Below are positions 1 through 8,125 of a stretch of DNA of 64,000 nucleotides, piece by piece. The notes under the pieces were generated by a model that saw nothing but the letters and a program-made list of their open reading frames with translations, was not told the DNA's origin and did not search any database. The position numbers were made by a program, and so were the translations under genes. The first letter of the stretch is position 1. Every line of letters starts with the position of its first letter. Source of the DNA: Arthrobacter sp. V1I7 (GTDB lineage: Bacteria; Actinomycetota; Actinomycetes; Actinomycetales; Micrococcaceae); assembly GCF_030817015.1 (NCBI RefSeq), contig NZ_JAUSYS010000001.1:868001-932000 (forward strand). Reading direction: 5' to 3'.

Positions 1-290
1 ACGAGAAGAAGCTTGAGATTGTCGGTACCGGTTACCGCGTCCAGGCCAAGGGTTCTGACCTGGAGTTCGCTCTGGGCTACAGCCACCCGGTCAACGTCTC
101 GGCACCGAACGGCATCACCTTTGCAGTTGAGACCCCGACCAAGCTCTCTGTTTCAGGTATCTCCAAGCAGCAGGTCGGCGAGGTTGCTGCCAACATTCGC
201 AAGCTGCGGAAGCCGGACCCCTACAAGGGCAAGGGCATCCGTTACGCAGGCGAAGTCATCCGCCGCAAGGTCGGAAAGGCTGGTAAGTAA
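1..290 (+). CDS. rplF: 50S ribosomal protein L6, C-terminal part
   Basis: This is the last 95 codons of L6; the gene begins before the window. L6 binds 23S rRNA near the factor-binding region of the large subunit. The fragment opens with [12 protein letters not shown] and ends with [13 protein letters not shown] followed by a basic tail, the typical end of bacterial L6 (about 178 residues in full). The stop codon is at 288-290, two bases before the rplR start, as expected inside an spc operon. Confidence 0.97.
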   Translation, partial: EKKLEIVGTGYRVQAKGSDLEFALGYSHPVNVSAPNGITFAVETPTKLSVSGISKQQVGEVAANIRKLRKPDPYKGKGIRYAGEVIRRKVGKAGK

Positions 291-292
291 CC

Positions 293-676
293 ATGGCGAT
301 CGCAATTAACAAGAAGCGTACGAACAAGAGCAAGTCTGCCCAGCGCAGCCGCCGCCAGCTTCGTATCCGCAAGCGCATCTCCGGAACGGCTGTACGTCCT
401 CGTCTGGTCGTCAACCGCTCCGCACGCCACGTATTTGTCCAGGTTGTCGATGACACCAAGGGCCTGACCGTAGCGAGCGCCTCCACATTGGAAGCCGACC
501 TTCGTGCATTCGACGGTGACAAGACCGCCAAGGCCAAGCGCGTTGGCGAACTGGTCGCCGAGCGTGCCAAGGCTGCCGGTATCGAAGCTGTTGTCTTCGA
601 CCGCGGTGGTAACAAGTACCACGGCCGGATCGCCGCCGTCGCTGACGGCGCACGTGAAGGTGGACTGGCACTGTGA
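293..676 (+). CDS. rplR: 50S ribosomal protein L18
   Basis: L18 binds 5S rRNA in the central protuberance of the large subunit. The 127-residue product has the basic N-terminus with [13 protein letters not shown] and the closing [24 protein letters not shown] block that typifies L18. The ATG follows the rplF stop by two bases, and the stop overlaps the GTG start of rpsE, so translation is probably coupled. Length and order are normal for the spc operon. Confidence 0.98.
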   Translation: MAIAINKKRTNKSKSAQRSRRQLRIRKRISGTAVRPRLVVNRSARHVFVQVVDDTKGLTVASASTLEADLRAFDGDKTAKAKRVGELVAERAKAAGIEAVVFDRGGNKYHGRIAAVADGAREGGLAL

Positions 677-1389
677 CCGAAAATAACGAAAAGGACATTC
701 AGGTGACTGAAGCTGTAGCTGCTCCGGCAACTGAGACCGCTGCGCCTGCTACCACTGACGACCGCCGTGGTGGCGCTCGTCGTGGCGAGCGTGGCGACCG
801 CGGCCAGGGCCAGGGCCGCGGAGACCGTGGTGGCCGTGGTGGCCGCGACGGTGGCCGCGAAGCCGAAAAGAGCCAGTTCGTAGAGCGCGTCGTAACCATC
901 AACCGTGTTTCCAAGGTCGTCAAGGGTGGTCGTCGCTTCAGCTTCACCGCCCTCGTCGTCGTCGGTGACGGCAACGGTATGGTCGGCGTCGGCTACGGCA
1001 AGGCTAAGGAAGTTCCTGCCGCCATCGCGAAGGGCGTTGAAGAAGCCAAGAAGTCCTTCTTCCGTGTTCCCCGCATCGGCAGCACCATTCCTCACCGCGT
1101 ACAGGGCGAAGCCGCTGCCGGCGTTGTAATGCTGCGTCCGGCTTCCGCCGGTACCGGTGTTATCGCCGGTGGTCCGGTCCGTGCAGTACTGGAGTGCGTG
1201 GGCATCCACGACATCCTCTCCAAGTCGCTCGGTTCCTCCAACGCCATCAACATCGTTCACGCGACCGTTGATGCCCTGAAGCGTCTTGAAGAGCCGGCAG
1301 CCGTGGCAGCACGCCGCGGCCTCCCGCTCGATGAGATTGCTCCGCCGGCAATGGTGCGTGCACTTCTGAACCAGAAGGCAGGTGTCTGA
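673..1389 (+). CDS. rpsE: 30S ribosomal protein S5 with long Arg/Gly-rich N-terminus
   Basis: S5 is a small-subunit protein involved in decoding accuracy and mRNA entry. The conserved S5 body starts near residue 68 ([20 protein letters not shown]) and runs to the end ([16 protein letters not shown]). Ahead of it lies an extension: an acidic/Ala stretch and then an RG/RGG-like block at about residues 31-62. The total is 238 residues against about 166 in E. coli. The GTG at 673 overlaps the rplR stop. A second GTG at 703, behind a GAAAAGGAC-like site, is a possible alternative start that would shorten the protein by 10 residues. Confidence 0.96.
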   Translation: MTENNEKDIQVTEAVAAPATETAAPATTDDRRGGARRGERGDRGQGQGRGDRGGRGGRDGGREAEKSQFVERVVTINRVSKVVKGGRRFSFTALVVVGDGNGMVGVGYGKAKEVPAAIAKGVEEAKKSFFRVPRIGSTIPHRVQGEAAAGVVMLRPASAGTGVIAGGPVRAVLECVGIHDILSKSLGSSNAINIVHATVDALKRLEEPAAVAARRGLPLDEIAPPAMVRALLNQKAGV

Positions 1390-1392
1390 GTC

Positions 1393-1599
1393 ATGGCTAA
1401 GAACCTGATTCCCTCCGACGACACGTTGGAGATCACTCAGATCAAGTCCGCCATTGGCGGCAAGCAGAACCAGCGCGACACCCTGCGGTCCCTCGGCCTG
1501 AAGCGGATCGGACACACCGTTGTCCGGACCGCCGACGCCGTGACCGTCGGAATGCTCAACACGGTTCCGCACCTGGTAAAGGTAGAGGAGGCGAAGTAA
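1393..1599 (+). CDS. rpmD: 50S ribosomal protein L30
   Basis: L30 is a small peripheral protein of the large subunit. The 68-residue product includes the family pattern [20 protein letters not shown] and [15 protein letters not shown]. It sits three bases after rpsE and its stop abuts the rplO start, the normal spc operon position. Confidence 0.97.
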   Translation: MAKNLIPSDDTLEITQIKSAIGGKQNQRDTLRSLGLKRIGHTVVRTADAVTVGMLNTVPHLVKVEEAK

Positions 1600-2094
1600 A
1601 TGGCAGAGAAGAACACCGCCGAAAAGGCACAGGGCGCCGCTGCTGAGAAGCAGAACGCTCTGAAGGTTCACCACCTGCGTCCCGCCCCGGGTGCCAAGAC
1701 CGCCAAGACCCGTGTTGGTCGTGGTGAAGGTTCCAAGGGTAAGACCGCCGGTCGCGGTACCAAGGGTACGAAGGCCCGTTACCAGATCAAGGCTGGCTTT
1801 GCCGGCGGCCAGCTGCCGCTGCACATGCGCCTGCCGAAGCTGCGCGGCTTCAAGAACCCGTTCCGGGTTGAGTTCCAGGTAGTAAACCTGGACAAGCTCA
1901 ACGAGCTGTTCCCGGAAGGTGGCGCAGTCACCGTGGAGAACCTGGTCGAAAAGGGTGCCGTTCGCAAGAACCAGCCCGTCAAGGTGCTTGGCACCGGCGA
2001 CATCACCGTCAAGGTTGACGTCACCGTCCACGCATTCTCGGCCAGCGCCGCAGAAAAGATTGCCGCAGCAGGCGGAAGCACCACCGCCCTCTAA
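1600..2094 (+). CDS. rplO: 50S ribosomal protein L15
   Basis: L15 is a late assembly protein of the large subunit. The conserved part starts at [13 protein letters not shown] and contains the glycine-rich [17 protein letters not shown] block and [12 protein letters not shown]. An N-terminal extension of about 20 residues rich in Ala, Glu and Lys precedes it. The total is 164 residues, slightly longer than the usual 145-150. The gene closes the spc ribosomal block here and is followed by a strong hairpin at 2124-2169. Confidence 0.97.
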   Translation: MAEKNTAEKAQGAAAEKQNALKVHHLRPAPGAKTAKTRVGRGEGSKGKTAGRGTKGTKARYQIKAGFAGGQLPLHMRLPKLRGFKNPFRVEFQVVNLDKLNELFPEGGAVTVENLVEKGAVRKNQPVKVLGTGDITVKVDVTVHAFSASAAEKIAAAGGSTTAL

Positions 2095-2123
2095 GAAGGC
2101 GGCGGGGCAGTAGACCGTTGTTG

Positions 2124-2169
2124 AAACTCCCGGTACCGAGGGGCCCAGGCCTCCGGTGCCGGGAGTTTT
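2124..2169 (+). terminator. intrinsic terminator after rplO
   Basis: A near-perfect inverted repeat (about 18 bases per arm, one bulge and one G-U pair) starts with AAACTCCCGG and ends with CCGGGAGTTTT. It lies 30 bases after rplO. It probably separates the ribosomal operon from secY, which would then need its own promoter in 2170-2280. Confidence 0.75.
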
Positions 2170-2280
2170 CTCATTTCCGCGCCCCGCCGATTGTCCGCAG
2201 GGCGCATCCACCCGTTAGACTCTGTTGTTGGGTTTATTTGACCTGCCTCACACGGCTTTACTTACCACTCAGGAGGACGC

Positions 2281-3591
2281 TTGCTTAGCGCATTCGGCCG
2301 GGCCTTTCGCACGCCTGATCTGCGACGCAAGTTGTTGTTCACGCTGGGAATCATCACAATCTTCCGCTTGGGTGCTTTCATCCCCTCGCCTGGTGTGAAC
2401 TACCAGAATGTCCAGCAATGCTTGCAGACCGGTCAGACCACGGGCGGCATCTATCAGCTCGTCAACCTGTTCAGCGGCGGTGCATTGCTGCAGGTCTCGA
2501 TCTTCGCGCTCGGGATCATGCCGTACATCACGGCGAGTATCATCGTGCAGCTGCTCCGGGTGGTCATTCCCCGCTTCCAGATGCTCTATGAGGAAGGCGC
2601 GTCCGGCCAGTCGAAGCTGACGCAGTACACGCGTTACCTCACCATCGCCCTGGGCCTCCTGAATGCCACGACCCTGGTGTCTTTGGCCCGTTCCGGCCAG
2701 TTGCTGCCCAACTGCCAGCTGCCGATCATCCCGGACACGAGTATCATCACCACGATCCTCCTCATCATCACGCTGACGGCCGGCACCGGCCTGATCATGT
2801 GGATGGGCGAACTCGTCACCGAAAAGGGTGTTGGCAACGGGATGTCGCTGCTCATCTTCACGTCCATCGCAGCCGGTTTCCCCGGATCGCTCGGCGCGAT
2901 CTGGACGGCTCAGGGCCCGGGCACCTTCTTCATGGTCCTGGCCATCGGCCTGCTGACCGTGGGGCTCGTGGTCTTCGTCGAGCAGTCCCAGCGCAGGATC
3001 CCGGTGCAGTATGCCAAGCGCATGATCGGCCGCCGGACCGTCGGCGGTACCAGCACGTACATCCCCATCAAGGTGAACATGGGCGGCGTCGTGCCTGTCA
3101 TCTTCGCATCCTCGATGCTGTACCTGCCGGGCCTGGTTTCCCAGTTCAACCAGCCGGCGCCCGGCGAGCCGCTGGCGCCCTGGGTTGAGTGGATCAACAA
3201 CAATCTGACCCGTGGCGACCACCCCATCTACATGGCGCTCTACTTCGCCATGATTGTGTTCTTCACGTACTTCTATGTTGCGATCACTTTCAACCCTGAA
3301 GAAGTTTCTGACAACATGAAGAAGTACGGCGGCTTCATTCCGGGGATCCGTGCCGGCAAGCCGACCGCAGACTACCTGCAGTACGTGCTTTCCCGGATTA
3401 CCCTGCCCGGTGCCATTTACCTGGGCCTTGTGGCGCTGATCCCGCTGATCGCACTGGTCCTGATCAACGCCAACCAGAACTTCCCGTTCGGTGGCACCTC
3501 GATCCTGATCATGGTCGGCGTCGGTTTGGAGACCGTCAAGCAGATTGACGCGCAGCTACAGCAGCGTCACTACGAAGGGCTTTTGCGATGA
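2281..3591 (+). CDS. secY: preprotein translocase subunit SecY
   Basis: SecY is the membrane channel of the Sec translocon. The 436-residue protein has about ten hydrophobic segments and typical SecY sequences such as GIMPYITASIIVQLL, the QRRIPVQYAKRMIGRR loop, and NPEEVSDNMKKYGGFIPGIR near residue 340. The start is TTG at 2281, chosen because AGGAGG lies five bases upstream and the protein then begins LSAFGRAFRTPDLRRK as in the family. The stop overlaps the adk start (ATGA), so the two are coupled. Confidence 0.98.
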   Translation: MLSAFGRAFRTPDLRRKLLFTLGIITIFRLGAFIPSPGVNYQNVQQCLQTGQTTGGIYQLVNLFSGGALLQVSIFALGIMPYITASIIVQLLRVVIPRFQMLYEEGASGQSKLTQYTRYLTIALGLLNATTLVSLARSGQLLPNCQLPIIPDTSIITTILLIITLTAGTGLIMWMGELVTEKGVGNGMSLLIFTSIAAGFPGSLGAIWTAQGPGTFFMVLAIGLLTVGLVVFVEQSQRRIPVQYAKRMIGRRTVGGTSTYIPIKVNMGGVVPVIFASSMLYLPGLVSQFNQPAPGEPLAPWVEWINNNLTRGDHPIYMALYFAMIVFFTYFYVAITFNPEEVSDNMKKYGGFIPGIRAGKPTADYLQYVLSRITLPGAIYLGLVALIPLIALVLINANQNFPFGGTSILIMVGVGLETVKQIDAQLQQRHYEGLLR

Positions 3592-4166
3592 CGAGAATGT
3601 TGATTATCGGACCTCCCGGATCCGGCAAGGGGACGCAGGCGGAACGCATTTCGGAGCGCCTCGGCGTCGTGGCGATCTCCACCGGCGACATCTTCCGCGC
3701 CAACGTCAAGGGTGAGACTCCGCTGGGCATCGAAGCCAAGAAGTACATGGACGCAGGGGACTTCGTTCCGGACAGCGTGACGAACAAGATGGTCCGCGAC
3801 CGTCTCAGCGAGGACGACGTCGAAAGCGGCTTCCTGCTGGACGGCTACCCCCGCACGACCGCGCAGGTGGATTACCTCGACGCGATTCTGGCCGATGGCG
3901 ACCAGAAGCTTGACGTTGTCCTGCAGCTCACGGCCGATGACGAGGAACTCATCTCACGTCTCCTGGGCCGTGCCAAGGAAACCGGCCGCAGCGATGACAA
4001 CGAGGCCGTCATCCGGCACCGCCTAGACCTGTACCACGAGCAGACGGAAGCCGTGGTGGCGAAGTACGCCGACCGCGGCATCCTGACGCGTGTCGACGGG
4101 ATCGGCGGCATCGACGAGGTCACCGACCGCGTCATGCAGGCCATCAAAGAGGCCCAGAAGGCCTGA
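3588..4166 (+). CDS. adk: adenylate kinase
   Basis: Interconverts ATP + AMP and 2 ADP in the cytoplasm. The P-loop GPPGSGKGTQAER is at residues 7-19, and the AMP-site segment FLLDGYPRTTAQ and the LID arginines follow. At 192 residues this is the short form with a reduced LID (GRAKETGRSDDNEA) and no zinc cysteines. It overlaps the secY stop by four bases. secY-adk-map is the usual actinobacterial order. Confidence 0.97.
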   Translation: MTRMLIIGPPGSGKGTQAERISERLGVVAISTGDIFRANVKGETPLGIEAKKYMDAGDFVPDSVTNKMVRDRLSEDDVESGFLLDGYPRTTAQVDYLDAILADGDQKLDVVLQLTADDEELISRLLGRAKETGRSDDNEAVIRHRLDLYHEQTEAVVAKYADRGILTRVDGIGGIDEVTDRVMQAIKEAQKA

Positions 4167-4184
4167 GCCTGAACCCTTGATCTT

Positions 4185-4216
4185 GAGGCCCTTCCCGGAC
4201 CACCGGGAGGGGCCTC
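4185..4216 (+). terminator. hairpin between adk and map
   Basis: A perfect 14-base inverted repeat (GAGGCCCTTCCCGG and its complement) with a four-base loop. There is no T tract after it, so it may act as an RNA stabiliser or a weak or Rho-assisted terminator rather than a classical intrinsic one. Confidence 0.5.
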
Positions 4217-4274
4217 AGCCATTTGGCCGCGCAGCCCCGGAAACAAGCGCGGCTCCATTGAAAGGACGCTGCTG

Positions 4275-5102
4275 ATGGCCTTCGGCCAGCCCCGCATCGA
4301 ATACAAGACCAACGCCCAGATGCGCACCATGCACGAGGCCGGACTGGTGCTCAGCCGCGCCCTGGATGCTGCCGTGGCCGCCGCGGTGCCCGGCAGGACC
4401 ACCCGGGACCTCGACGCCGTCTTCGCGGCCGTCCTCGAGGATGCCGGCGCAACATCGAACTTCCTCGGCTACCACGGCTTCCCGGCCACCATCTGCACCT
4501 CGGTCAACGAGGAAGTCGTCCACGGCATCCCCGGCGACCGTGTGCTGCGGGACGGGGACATCATCTCGATCGACGGTGGCGCGATCCTGGACGGCTGGCA
4601 CGCCGATTCGGCCCGGACCGTGATCGTAGGGACCGGGGACCCGGAGGACCAGCGTCTCTCCGACGTCACGGAGACGGCGATGTGGCATGGCATTGCCGCC
4701 CTCGCCACCGGCAAGTTTGTCGGTGACATCGGCTCCGCCGTCGACGACTACGTCTCATCGGTGCCGGGGAAGCCGCTCGGGATACTGGAGGACTACGTGG
4801 GCCACGGCATCGGCTCCGAAATGCACATGGCCCCGGACGTGCTGAATTACCGGACCAGCCACCGGGGGCCGAAGATCCGGCCGGGGCTGTGCCTCGCCAT
4901 CGAACCCATGCTGGTGCGCGGCAGCATCGACACCGCCGTGCTGGCGGACGACTGGACCGTGGTGACCACCGACGGCAAGCGCTCCTGCCAATGGGAGCAC
5001 TCCGTGGCGGTCCACGAGAACGGCATCTGGGTGCTGTCGGCGGCGGACGGGGGAGTCGCGAAGCTGGCGCCGCTCGGCGTCGTGCCTGTCCCGATTCCCT
5101 GA
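4275..5102 (+). CDS. map: type I methionine aminopeptidase
   Basis: Removes the N-terminal Met from nascent proteins and uses two metal ions. The five metal ligands of the pita-bread fold are visible: D100 (ISIDGG), D111 (GWHADSART), H177 (VGHGIGSEMH), E210 (LAIEPML) and E241 (QWEHSVAV). The length of 275 is normal for actinobacterial MetAP1. ATG 4275 has GAAAGGACG upstream. The gene is followed by a strong terminator at 5148-5191. Confidence 0.96.
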   Translation: MAFGQPRIEYKTNAQMRTMHEAGLVLSRALDAAVAAAVPGRTTRDLDAVFAAVLEDAGATSNFLGYHGFPATICTSVNEEVVHGIPGDRVLRDGDIISIDGGAILDGWHADSARTVIVGTGDPEDQRLSDVTETAMWHGIAALATGKFVGDIGSAVDDYVSSVPGKPLGILEDYVGHGIGSEMHMAPDVLNYRTSHRGPKIRPGLCLAIEPMLVRGSIDTAVLADDWTVVTTDGKRSCQWEHSVAVHENGIWVLSAADGGVAKLAPLGVVPVPIP

Positions 5103-5147
5103 CCGCTTCCCGCGCGTCGGCGACCCGCAATGTCATCCCCGATGCGG

Positions 5148-5191
5148 AAAATCCCTGGCGAGGCCGGCAATCCGGCGTCGCCAGGGATTTT
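5148..5191 (+). terminator. intrinsic terminator after map
   Basis: Inverted repeat with 20-base arms starting AAAATCCCTGGCGA and ending GCCAGGGATTTT, with a short loop. The A-rich left side and T-rich right side would allow function in both directions. It argues against translation of the next gene starting as far upstream as 5194. Confidence 0.8.
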
Positions 5192-5253
5192 GCGTGTCAC
5201 CCGGACTGCTGCGCGTCGAAGGCTGCCAGCGCGCCGAAGGGCACAATGGAGCC

Positions 5254-6360
5254 ATGACTGCGATTACCGATGTGCCGGGAATCAGGGTGGGCCACGCCAC
5301 CAGGACCGCTGACGGGTGGCTGAGCGGCGTGACCGTGGTCCTGCCGCCGCCGGGCACGGCCGGGTCCGTGGATGTGCGCGGCGGCGGCCCCGGAACCCAT
5401 GAAACCGACGCACTGGACCCAACCACCCTGACGGCCCGGGTCGACGCCGTGGTGCTCACCGGCGGCAGCGCCTACGGCCTGCTGGCAGCCCACGGCGCCC
5501 AGCGCTGGTGTGAAGAGGACGGGCGCGGCTTCCCCGTGACCGGCGGGGTGGTCCCCATCGTGCCGGCCGCGGCGATCTTCGACCTGGGCCGCGGCGGGGA
5601 CTTCACGGCCCGTCCGGACCTGGCCATGGGATACGAAGCCACCGCAGCTGCCGCCGCCCGGGAGTTCGGGCACGACGTCGAACGCGGCAACGTCGGTGCC
5701 GGCACCGGAGCGGCAATCGGCCGGGGACAGTTCAAGGGGGGAGTGGGAACAGCGTCCGTCACCCTCGAGAACATTTCCGGCGAGGGCTCTGTGGTTGTGG
5801 GGGCCATAGCAGTAGTCAACGCGCTGGGACTGCCATGGGGCACATCGCCGCGACGGGCGGAACCCGGCAGCGTGCGTCAAAGCTGGGGCCACGACGGTGG
5901 GGTTCCCGGGCCGAGCTTGCGAGGCGAGGGGGTCGGTGGGGAGGAACGAGCGAGCACTCCGAGGGTTTCGGCTGTCACGGCGGAAGCCGAGTCGGGCGCA
6001 CCCCGTGGCGCTTCAGCCCCAGCGCCGCCGCCGCTCAACACCACCCTCGTCGTCGTCGCCACCAACGCCGTGCTGGACGCCGCCGAATGCAAGCGGACCG
6101 CATCCGCGTCGCACGCCGGCCTGGCCCGGGCGCTGAATCCGAGCCACACCCTGGTTGACGGGGATACGGTGTTCTGCCTCGCCACGGGCGGCATCGCCCT
6201 GGACCGCAGCAGCGAAGCCATCCGGCAGCTGAGCCTCATCACGCTGCAGAGCGCGGCTGCCGACGTCGTCCGCCTGGCCATCCTGGACGGAGTCGCCAGC
6301 GCGCACGCCGTCGTCACCCCTGCCGGCGAATTTCGTGCATACCGGGACGATGTGCGCTAG
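5254..6360 (+). CDS. P1 family (S58, DmpA/NylC-like) peptidase with internal insert
   Basis: Members of this Ntn-hydrolase-like family are autoproteolytically activated aminopeptidases or amide hydrolases. The start VPGIRVGHAT, the ALDPTTLTARVDAVVLTGGSA region and the cleavage-site region LNTTLVVVATNA are typical; in relatives such as NylC, cleavage between Asn and Thr frees the Thr nucleophile (here N262-T263). ATG 5254 is preferred over a GTG at 5194, which lies against the map terminator. Residues about 195-258 form a Gly/Ser/Ala/Pro/Arg-rich insert directly before the cleavage site, longer than I expect for the family. The gene sits between map and infA, which are often closer together. 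Substrate unknown. Confidence 0.85.
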   Translation: MTAITDVPGIRVGHATRTADGWLSGVTVVLPPPGTAGSVDVRGGGPGTHETDALDPTTLTARVDAVVLTGGSAYGLLAAHGAQRWCEEDGRGFPVTGGVVPIVPAAAIFDLGRGGDFTARPDLAMGYEATAAAAAREFGHDVERGNVGAGTGAAIGRGQFKGGVGTASVTLENISGEGSVVVGAIAVVNALGLPWGTSPRRAEPGSVRQSWGHDGGVPGPSLRGEGVGGEERASTPRVSAVTAEAESGAPRGASAPAPPPLNTTLVVVATNAVLDAAECKRTASASHAGLARALNPSHTLVDGDTVFCLATGGIALDRSSEAIRQLSLITLQSAAADVVRLAILDGVASAHAVVTPAGEFRAYRDDVR

Positions 6361-6371
6361 CATTGCTGGAT

Positions 6372-6400
6372 TTAACATTCCGCCGGCAATGGCGTAGTGT
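6372..6400 (+). promoter_or_regulatory. candidate promoter of infA-rpmJ-rpsM operon
   Basis: TTAACA (6372-6377) and TAGTGT (6395-6400) are separated by 17 bases, a good match to a primary-sigma promoter. It lies just after the peptidase stop and about 130 bases before infA, leaving a long 5' leader. Position and spacing are seen in the sequence; activity is inferred. Confidence 0.5.
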
Positions 6401-6529
6401 TGTCTGTTGGTTGTCTGCCCTGTTGTGCCCTTTTGGGTACCGGGAGGCATCAGCCAAACAATCAAAAACGTCCGCGGTCCTTTCCGGTGCAATCCGGGAG
6501 GCCGTGGCAAACAACAGTTAGCGGAGGGT

Positions 6530-6751
6530 ATGGCCAAGAAGGACGGGGTCATTGAGATCGAGGGCGTTGTGACTGAGGCGCTGCCTAACGCGATGTTTCG
6601 CGTTGAGCTCACCAACAAGCACATCGTTCTGGCACACATCTCTGGAAAGATGCGCCAGCACTACATCAGGATTCTCCCTGAGGACCGGGTAGTGGTGGAG
6701 CTGAGCCCGTACGACCTGACACGTGGTCGTATCGTCTACCGCTACAAGTAA
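6530..6751 (+). CDS. infA: translation initiation factor IF-1
   Basis: IF-1 occupies the ribosomal A site during initiation. The product is exactly 73 residues, beginning [20 protein letters not shown] and ending [11 protein letters not shown], a single OB fold. ATG 6530 is chosen over upstream in-frame starts because GCGGAGGG lies just before it and the length fits the family exactly. It leads the alpha operon segment with rpmJ, rpsM, rpsK, rpoA and rplQ. Confidence 0.98.
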   Translation: MAKKDGVIEIEGVVTEALPNAMFRVELTNKHIVLAHISGKMRQHYIRILPEDRVVVELSPYDLTRGRIVYRYK

Positions 6752-6820
6752 ACACTGGGCGGCCAGAGCAACAGCCGAAGGCCGGTCCAGCTGACCAACT
6801 GCAACACGCAAAGGAACGCC

Positions 6821-6934
6821 ATGAAGGTCAAGCCGAGCGTCAAGCAGATCTGCGAAAAGTGCAAAGTGATCCGCCGTAATGGCCGGGTCATGGTGATCTG
6901 CGAGAACCCGCGCCACAAGCAGCGCCAGGGCTAA
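6821..6934 (+). CDS. rpmJ: 50S ribosomal protein L36 (zinc-binding form)
   Basis: A 37-residue protein beginning [14 protein letters not shown]. Zinc ligands C11, C14, C27 and H32 are present, so this is the C+ form of L36. AAGGAACGCC precedes the ATG. It sits between infA and rpsM as in most bacteria. The stop is TAA at 6932-6934. Confidence 0.97.
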   Translation: MKVKPSVKQICEKCKVIRRNGRVMVICENPRHKQRQG

Positions 6935-7071
6935 TTTCCCTTCCGGGAAAACCTGGGTTGCTAACCCACGCAAGTAAATAAAGGCAGCACAAGCTGATCT
7001 GGGACATTGAGCAACAACGAGTCCGGACAGCTAACCCCCGGTCGGAGGCTGGGGCCGCACGGAACGTGCGG
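6935..7071 (+). promoter_or_regulatory. structured leader between rpmJ and rpsM
   Basis: The 182-base spacer holds three compact hairpins: TTTCCC/GGGAAA (6935-6950), TGGGTT/AACCCA around GCT (6954-6968), and CCGCAC/GTGCGG around GGAAC (7055-7071). None is followed by a T tract. In many bacteria an alpha-operon leader before rpsM binds ribosomal protein S4; whether this one does is unknown. Confidence 0.35.
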
Positions 7072-7116
7072 GTGTACTGCCTACGACCTCCGGCTTATTC
7101 AAGGAGCACTGCCACT

Positions 7117-7491
7117 ATGGCTCGTCTCGCTGGCGTAGACATTCCCCGCGAAAAGCGGTTGGAAATTGCGCTTACTTACATCTACGGCGTGGGCAAGACC
7201 CGTGCACACGAAACCCTGGCTGCCACCGGCATCAGCGCTGACGTTCGGGTCAAGGATCTGTCCGACGCCGAGCTGGTCCAGCTTCGTGACTACATTGAAG
7301 GCAACTACAAGGTTGAGGGTGACCTTCGCCGCGAGGTAGCCGCTGACATCCGCCGCAAGGTTGAGATCGGCAGCTACGAAGGCCTGCGCCACCGCAAGGG
7401 CCTGCCCGTACGCGGACAGCGTACGAAGACCAACGCACGTACCCGCAAGGGCCCGAAGCGTACCGTCGCCGGCAAGAAGAAGACCCGCTAA
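7117..7491 (+). CDS. rpsM: 30S ribosomal protein S13
   Basis: S13 lies in the head of the small subunit and contacts the P-site tRNA and L5. The 124-residue product begins [21 protein letters not shown], contains GVGKTRA and [19 protein letters not shown], and ends in a lysine-rich tail. ATG 7117 gives the family-standard N-terminus; an upstream in-frame ATG at 7066 would add 17 residues unlike any S13. AAGGAGCACTG precedes the start. Confidence 0.98.
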   Translation: MARLAGVDIPREKRLEIALTYIYGVGKTRAHETLAATGISADVRVKDLSDAELVQLRDYIEGNYKVEGDLRREVAADIRRKVEIGSYEGLRHRKGLPVRGQRTKTNARTRKGPKRTVAGKKKTR

Positions 7492-7496
7492 AGCCC

Positions 7497-7543
7497 ATTT
7501 GCCCCCTAAAATCGCTAACGCGATTTCAGGGAACCCGGCAAAT
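7497..7543 (+). promoter_or_regulatory. branched RNA hairpin in the rpsM-rpsK spacer
   Basis: Nested inverted repeats: an outer arm ATTTGCC/GGCAAAT (7497-7503 with 7537-7543), CCCT/AGGG (7504-7507 with 7528-7531), and an inner AAATCGC/GCGATTT with loop TAAC (7509-7526). The structure lies wholly in the 99-base spacer and ends 48 bases before rpsK. No T tract follows, so a processing or autoregulatory role is more likely than termination. Function not established. Confidence 0.5.
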
Positions 7544-7590
7544 GAGGGAATAGCGGATCTTTCCCCCGATAACTTTCTGTAGGAGAAAAA

Positions 7591-7992
7591 ATGCCCCCGA
7601 AGACTCGTGGCGCGGTTCGCAAGCCGCGTAAGAAGGACAAGAAGAATATCGCGCTGGGCCAGGCGCACATCAAGAGCACCTTTAACAACACCATCGTTTC
7701 CATCACGGACCCGAACGGTGCTGTCATCTCCTGGGCGTCGTCCGGTGAGGTTGGCTTCAAGGGCTCGCGTAAGTCCACCCCGTTCGCTGCCCAGATGGCC
7801 GCCGAAGCCGCCGCGAAGCGTGCACAGGAGCACGGCATGCGCAAGGTTGACGTGTTCGTCAAGGGACCGGGCTCCGGACGCGAAACGGCCATCCGTTCAC
7901 TGCAGGCTGCTGGCCTCGAGGTTGGATCCATCCAGGATGTAACCCCCAGCGCCCACAACGGCTGCCGTCCGCCGAAGCGCCGCCGCGTCTAA
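7591..7992 (+). CDS. rpsK: 30S ribosomal protein S11
   Basis: S11 forms part of the platform of the small subunit and the mRNA exit site. The 133-residue product has the family segments [33 protein letters not shown] and the end [23 protein letters not shown] lies eight bases before ATG 7591. Gene order rpsM-rpsK-rpoA-rplQ without rpsD is usual in Actinobacteria. Confidence 0.98.
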   Translation: MPPKTRGAVRKPRKKDKKNIALGQAHIKSTFNNTIVSITDPNGAVISWASSGEVGFKGSRKSTPFAAQMAAEAAAKRAQEHGMRKVDVFVKGPGSGRETAIRSLQAAGLEVGSIQDVTPSAHNGCRPPKRRRV

Positions 7993-8014
7993 GGCTTTCA
8001 AGCGCTCAGGAGCT

Positions 8015-8040
8015 TGCCCGGACCCTCACCGGTCCGGGCA
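8015..8040 (+). terminator. stable hairpin between rpsK and rpoA
   Basis: A perfect 10-base stem (TGCCCGGACC and its complement) around a six-base loop, 22 bases after rpsK. No T tract follows. It may cause partial termination or mark an RNA processing point ahead of rpoA. Confidence 0.4.
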
Positions 8041-8125
8041 GGCCCAGCCGCGTTAAGTCTTCAGACCGATCTTTCCACCACCTGTGTTGCGTCATATAGC
8101 GGATGCTCGCCGAAAGGAAACCTAA

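Noticed and set aside
256..2211. A 651-codon minus-strand frame opposite the ribosomal genes
   Set aside because: It is antisense to five unmistakable ribosomal protein genes, with no recognisable domain.
5194..5253. GTG 5194 as start of the S58 peptidase
   Set aside because: It lies directly behind the map terminator, and the extra 20 residues are unlike the family; ATG 5254 gives the standard start.
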